The translations under genes and the position numbers were made by a program. A stretch of DNA of 64,000 nt, taken from contig AKCV02000015.1 in NCBI GenBank assembly GCA_000272025.2, positions 434,001 to 498,000 on the forward strand, in the 5' to 3' direction. Of this stretch, positions 62,746-64,000 are shown piece after piece; within the stretch, counting starts at the first letter, position 1; every line of letters begins with the position of its first letter. Under the pieces are notes generated by a model. It was not told where the DNA came from. It was given only the letters and a program-made list of their open reading frames with translations, and searched no databases. The DNA comes from Imbroritus primus. GTDB taxonomy: Bacteria; Pseudomonadota; Gammaproteobacteria; Burkholderiales; Burkholderiaceae.

Positions 62746-64000
62746 ATGTCCGCAATCGAATCGGTTCTGCAGGAAAACCGCGTGTTCCCCCCGCCCGAGG
62801 CTTTGGCCAAGCAGGCGACGATTTCCGGTATGGCAGGGTACAACGCACTATGTGCCGAGGCCGAGCGTGACTATGAAGGTTTCTGGGCTCGGTTGGGCCG
62901 GGAGAACCTGCACTGGAGCAAGCCGTTCTCACGTGTGCTCGACGAAAGCAATGCCCCGTTCTACAAATGGTTCGACGATGGTGAACTGAATGCCTCGTAC
63001 AATTGCCTGGACCGCAATCTTGAAAACGGCAATGCCGACAAGACCGCCATCATCTTCGAAACCGACGACGGCAAGGTCACCCATATCAGTTACCGCGAGC
63101 TGCATGCTCGCGTGTGCCGCTTCGCCAATGGCCTGAAATCGCTCGGCATCGCCAAAGGCGACCGCGTGGTGATCTACATGCCCATGTCGGTGGAAGGCGT
63201 GGTTGCCATGCAGGCGTGCGCGCGCATCGGCGCGACGCACTCGGTGGTATTCGGCGGTTTCTCGTCCAAGTCGTTGCACGAGCGCATCGTCGACGTCGGC
63301 GCCGTGGCCGTGATCACGGCGGATGAACAGATGCGCGGCGGCAAGGCGCTGCCCCTCAAGAACATTGTCGACGAAGCGCTGACCCTCGGCGGTGCCGAGG
63401 CGGTCCGCAAGGTGATCGTCTATCGCCGCACGGGCGGGCAGGTGGCCTGGCAGGCCGGCCGCGACCTGTGGATGCACGAACTGGCCGATGCCCAGTCCGC
63501 CGAGTGCCCCGCCGTCCCGGTCGAAGCCGAGCATCCGCTGTTCATCCTGTATACCTCCGGTTCCACCGGCAAGCCCAAGGGCGTGCAACACAGCACCGGC
63601 GGTTACCTGCTGTGGGCGAAGATGACCATGCTGTGGACCTTCGACCTCAAGCCGCACGATGTATTCTGGTGTACCGCCGACATCGGCTGGGTCACCGGCC
63701 ACACGTACATCGCCTATGGTCCTCTGGCTGCCGGCGCGACACAGGTGATGTTTGAAGGCGTACCGACGTACCCCGATGCGGGGCGCTTCTGGGAAATGAT
63801 CCAGCGCCTCAAGGTCACGATCTTCTATACCGCGCCGACGGCCATCCGTTCGCTTATCAAGGCGGCTGAGGCGGATTCCAAGGTGCATCCGCGCCAGTAC
63901 GACCTGTCGAGCCTGCGCCTGCTCGGCTCGGTGGGCGAGCCCATCAATCCCGAAGCCTGGATGTGGTACCACACCAATATCGGCGGCGGACGCTGCCCGG
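62746..64000 (+). CDS. acs: Acetyl-CoA synthetase, 3' end cut by window
   Basis: The visible 418 residues are the N-terminal two-thirds of an AMP-forming acetyl-CoA synthetase. Motifs include [22 protein letters not shown] (P-loop A3, about residue 265), [15 protein letters not shown] and [10 protein letters not shown]. The start ATG 62746 has AGGAG 7 bases upstream. It activates acetate for the TCA cycle and is often regulated by Lys acetylation near the C terminus, which lies outside the window. Confidence 0.96.
   Translation, partial: MSAIESVLQENRVFPPPEALAKQATISGMAGYNALCAEAERDYEGFWARLGRENLHWSKPFSRVLDESNAPFYKWFDDGELNASYNCLDRNLENGNADKTAIIFETDDGKVTHISYRELHARVCRFANGLKSLGIAKGDRVVIYMPMSVEGVVAMQACARIGATHSVVFGGFSSKSLHERIVDVGAVAVITADEQMRGGKALPLKNIVDEALTLGGAEAVRKVIVYRRTGGQVAWQAGRDLWMHELADAQSAECPAVPVEAEHPLFILYTSGSTGKPKGVQHSTGGYLLWAKMTMLWTFDLKPHDVFWCTADIGWVTGHTYIAYGPLAAGATQVMFEGVPTYPDAGRFWEMIQRLKVTIFYTAPTAIRSLIKAAEADSKVHPRQYDLSSLRLLGSVGEPINPEAWMWYHTNIGGGRCP

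Overview
The window is high-G+C DNA from a betaproteobacterium, most likely a member of the Burkholderiaceae close to Cupriavidus/Ralstonia. The case rests on the housekeeping order (hemW-rdgB-rph-PP2C-kinase, yicC-gmk-rpoZ-spoT, greB; acs, fumA, murI, tonB-exbB-exbD-hemP), several Bug/TctC-type binding proteins and a pcaR-pcaIJF block. This is an inference from family resemblance and gene order, because no database search was possible. Both window edges cut genes: a sensor kinase at the left and acetyl-CoA synthetase at the right.

Layout. 1-2.9 kb: the end of a receiver/histidine-kinase protein and two receiver-domain proteins, resembling the phcR-phcQ quorum-sensing genes of Ralstonia. 3-6.7 kb: pyrimidine salvage (permease, upp), a DMT exporter and a DUF1232 protein. 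6.9-12.5 kb: a Bug-type binding protein, an SDR, pcaF, pcaJ, pcaI and an IclR regulator. 12.7-14.7 kb: a Gdx/SugE guanidinium exporter behind a guanidine-II (mini-ykkC) riboswitch, then an Rrf2 regulator overlapping a thioredoxin-reductase-like flavoprotein. 14.7-19.1 kb: a GntR regulator and a TctC-SDR-ThDP-enzyme operon of unknown substrate. 19.2-22.2 kb: an EmrE-type exporter, a LuxR-type regulator and two unknown envelope proteins. 22.5-36.1 kb: core genes, tRNA-Ser(UGA), tRNA-Arg(ACG), a PP2C phosphatase/Ser-Thr kinase pair and ettA.

36.1-41.0 kb holds the most unusual system: a five-gene operon behind a perfect-looking sigma-54 promoter. It encodes a Gly/Ser/Ala/Asn-rich exported repeat protein, a small exported protein, a periplasmic C39 cysteine peptidase, another small exported protein, and an outer-membrane barrel with an N-terminal coiled coil. 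The order matches the D-E-F part of the Fap functional-amyloid operon. Four of the five proteins carry an (M/Y)RGG motif with hydrophobic residues at -4 and -7 (three also at -12), the layout of double-glycine leaders cleaved by C39 peptidases. A 12-bp hairpin follows the repeat-protein gene and may set the ratio of fibre to secretion machinery.

41-46.3 kb: a K+/H+ antiporter and a nitric-oxide regulon (nsrR, hmp, nnrS, cupin) with two NsrR-type palindromes. 46.7-52.7 kb: LysR and MocR regulators, a triheme cytochrome c with a Tat-exported spermidine-dehydrogenase-like flavoprotein, and a 7Fe ferredoxin. 52.9-55.3 kb: a YbaK-type deacylase, two small exported proteins and a GlcG/HbpS protein. 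55.6-58.3 kb: iron uptake (hemP, exbD, exbB, tonB) with two Fur-box-like sites and a possible 20-residue membrane peptide gene. 58.4-64 kb: murI, fumA, a YqhA-family protein, a DMT exporter and the start of acs.
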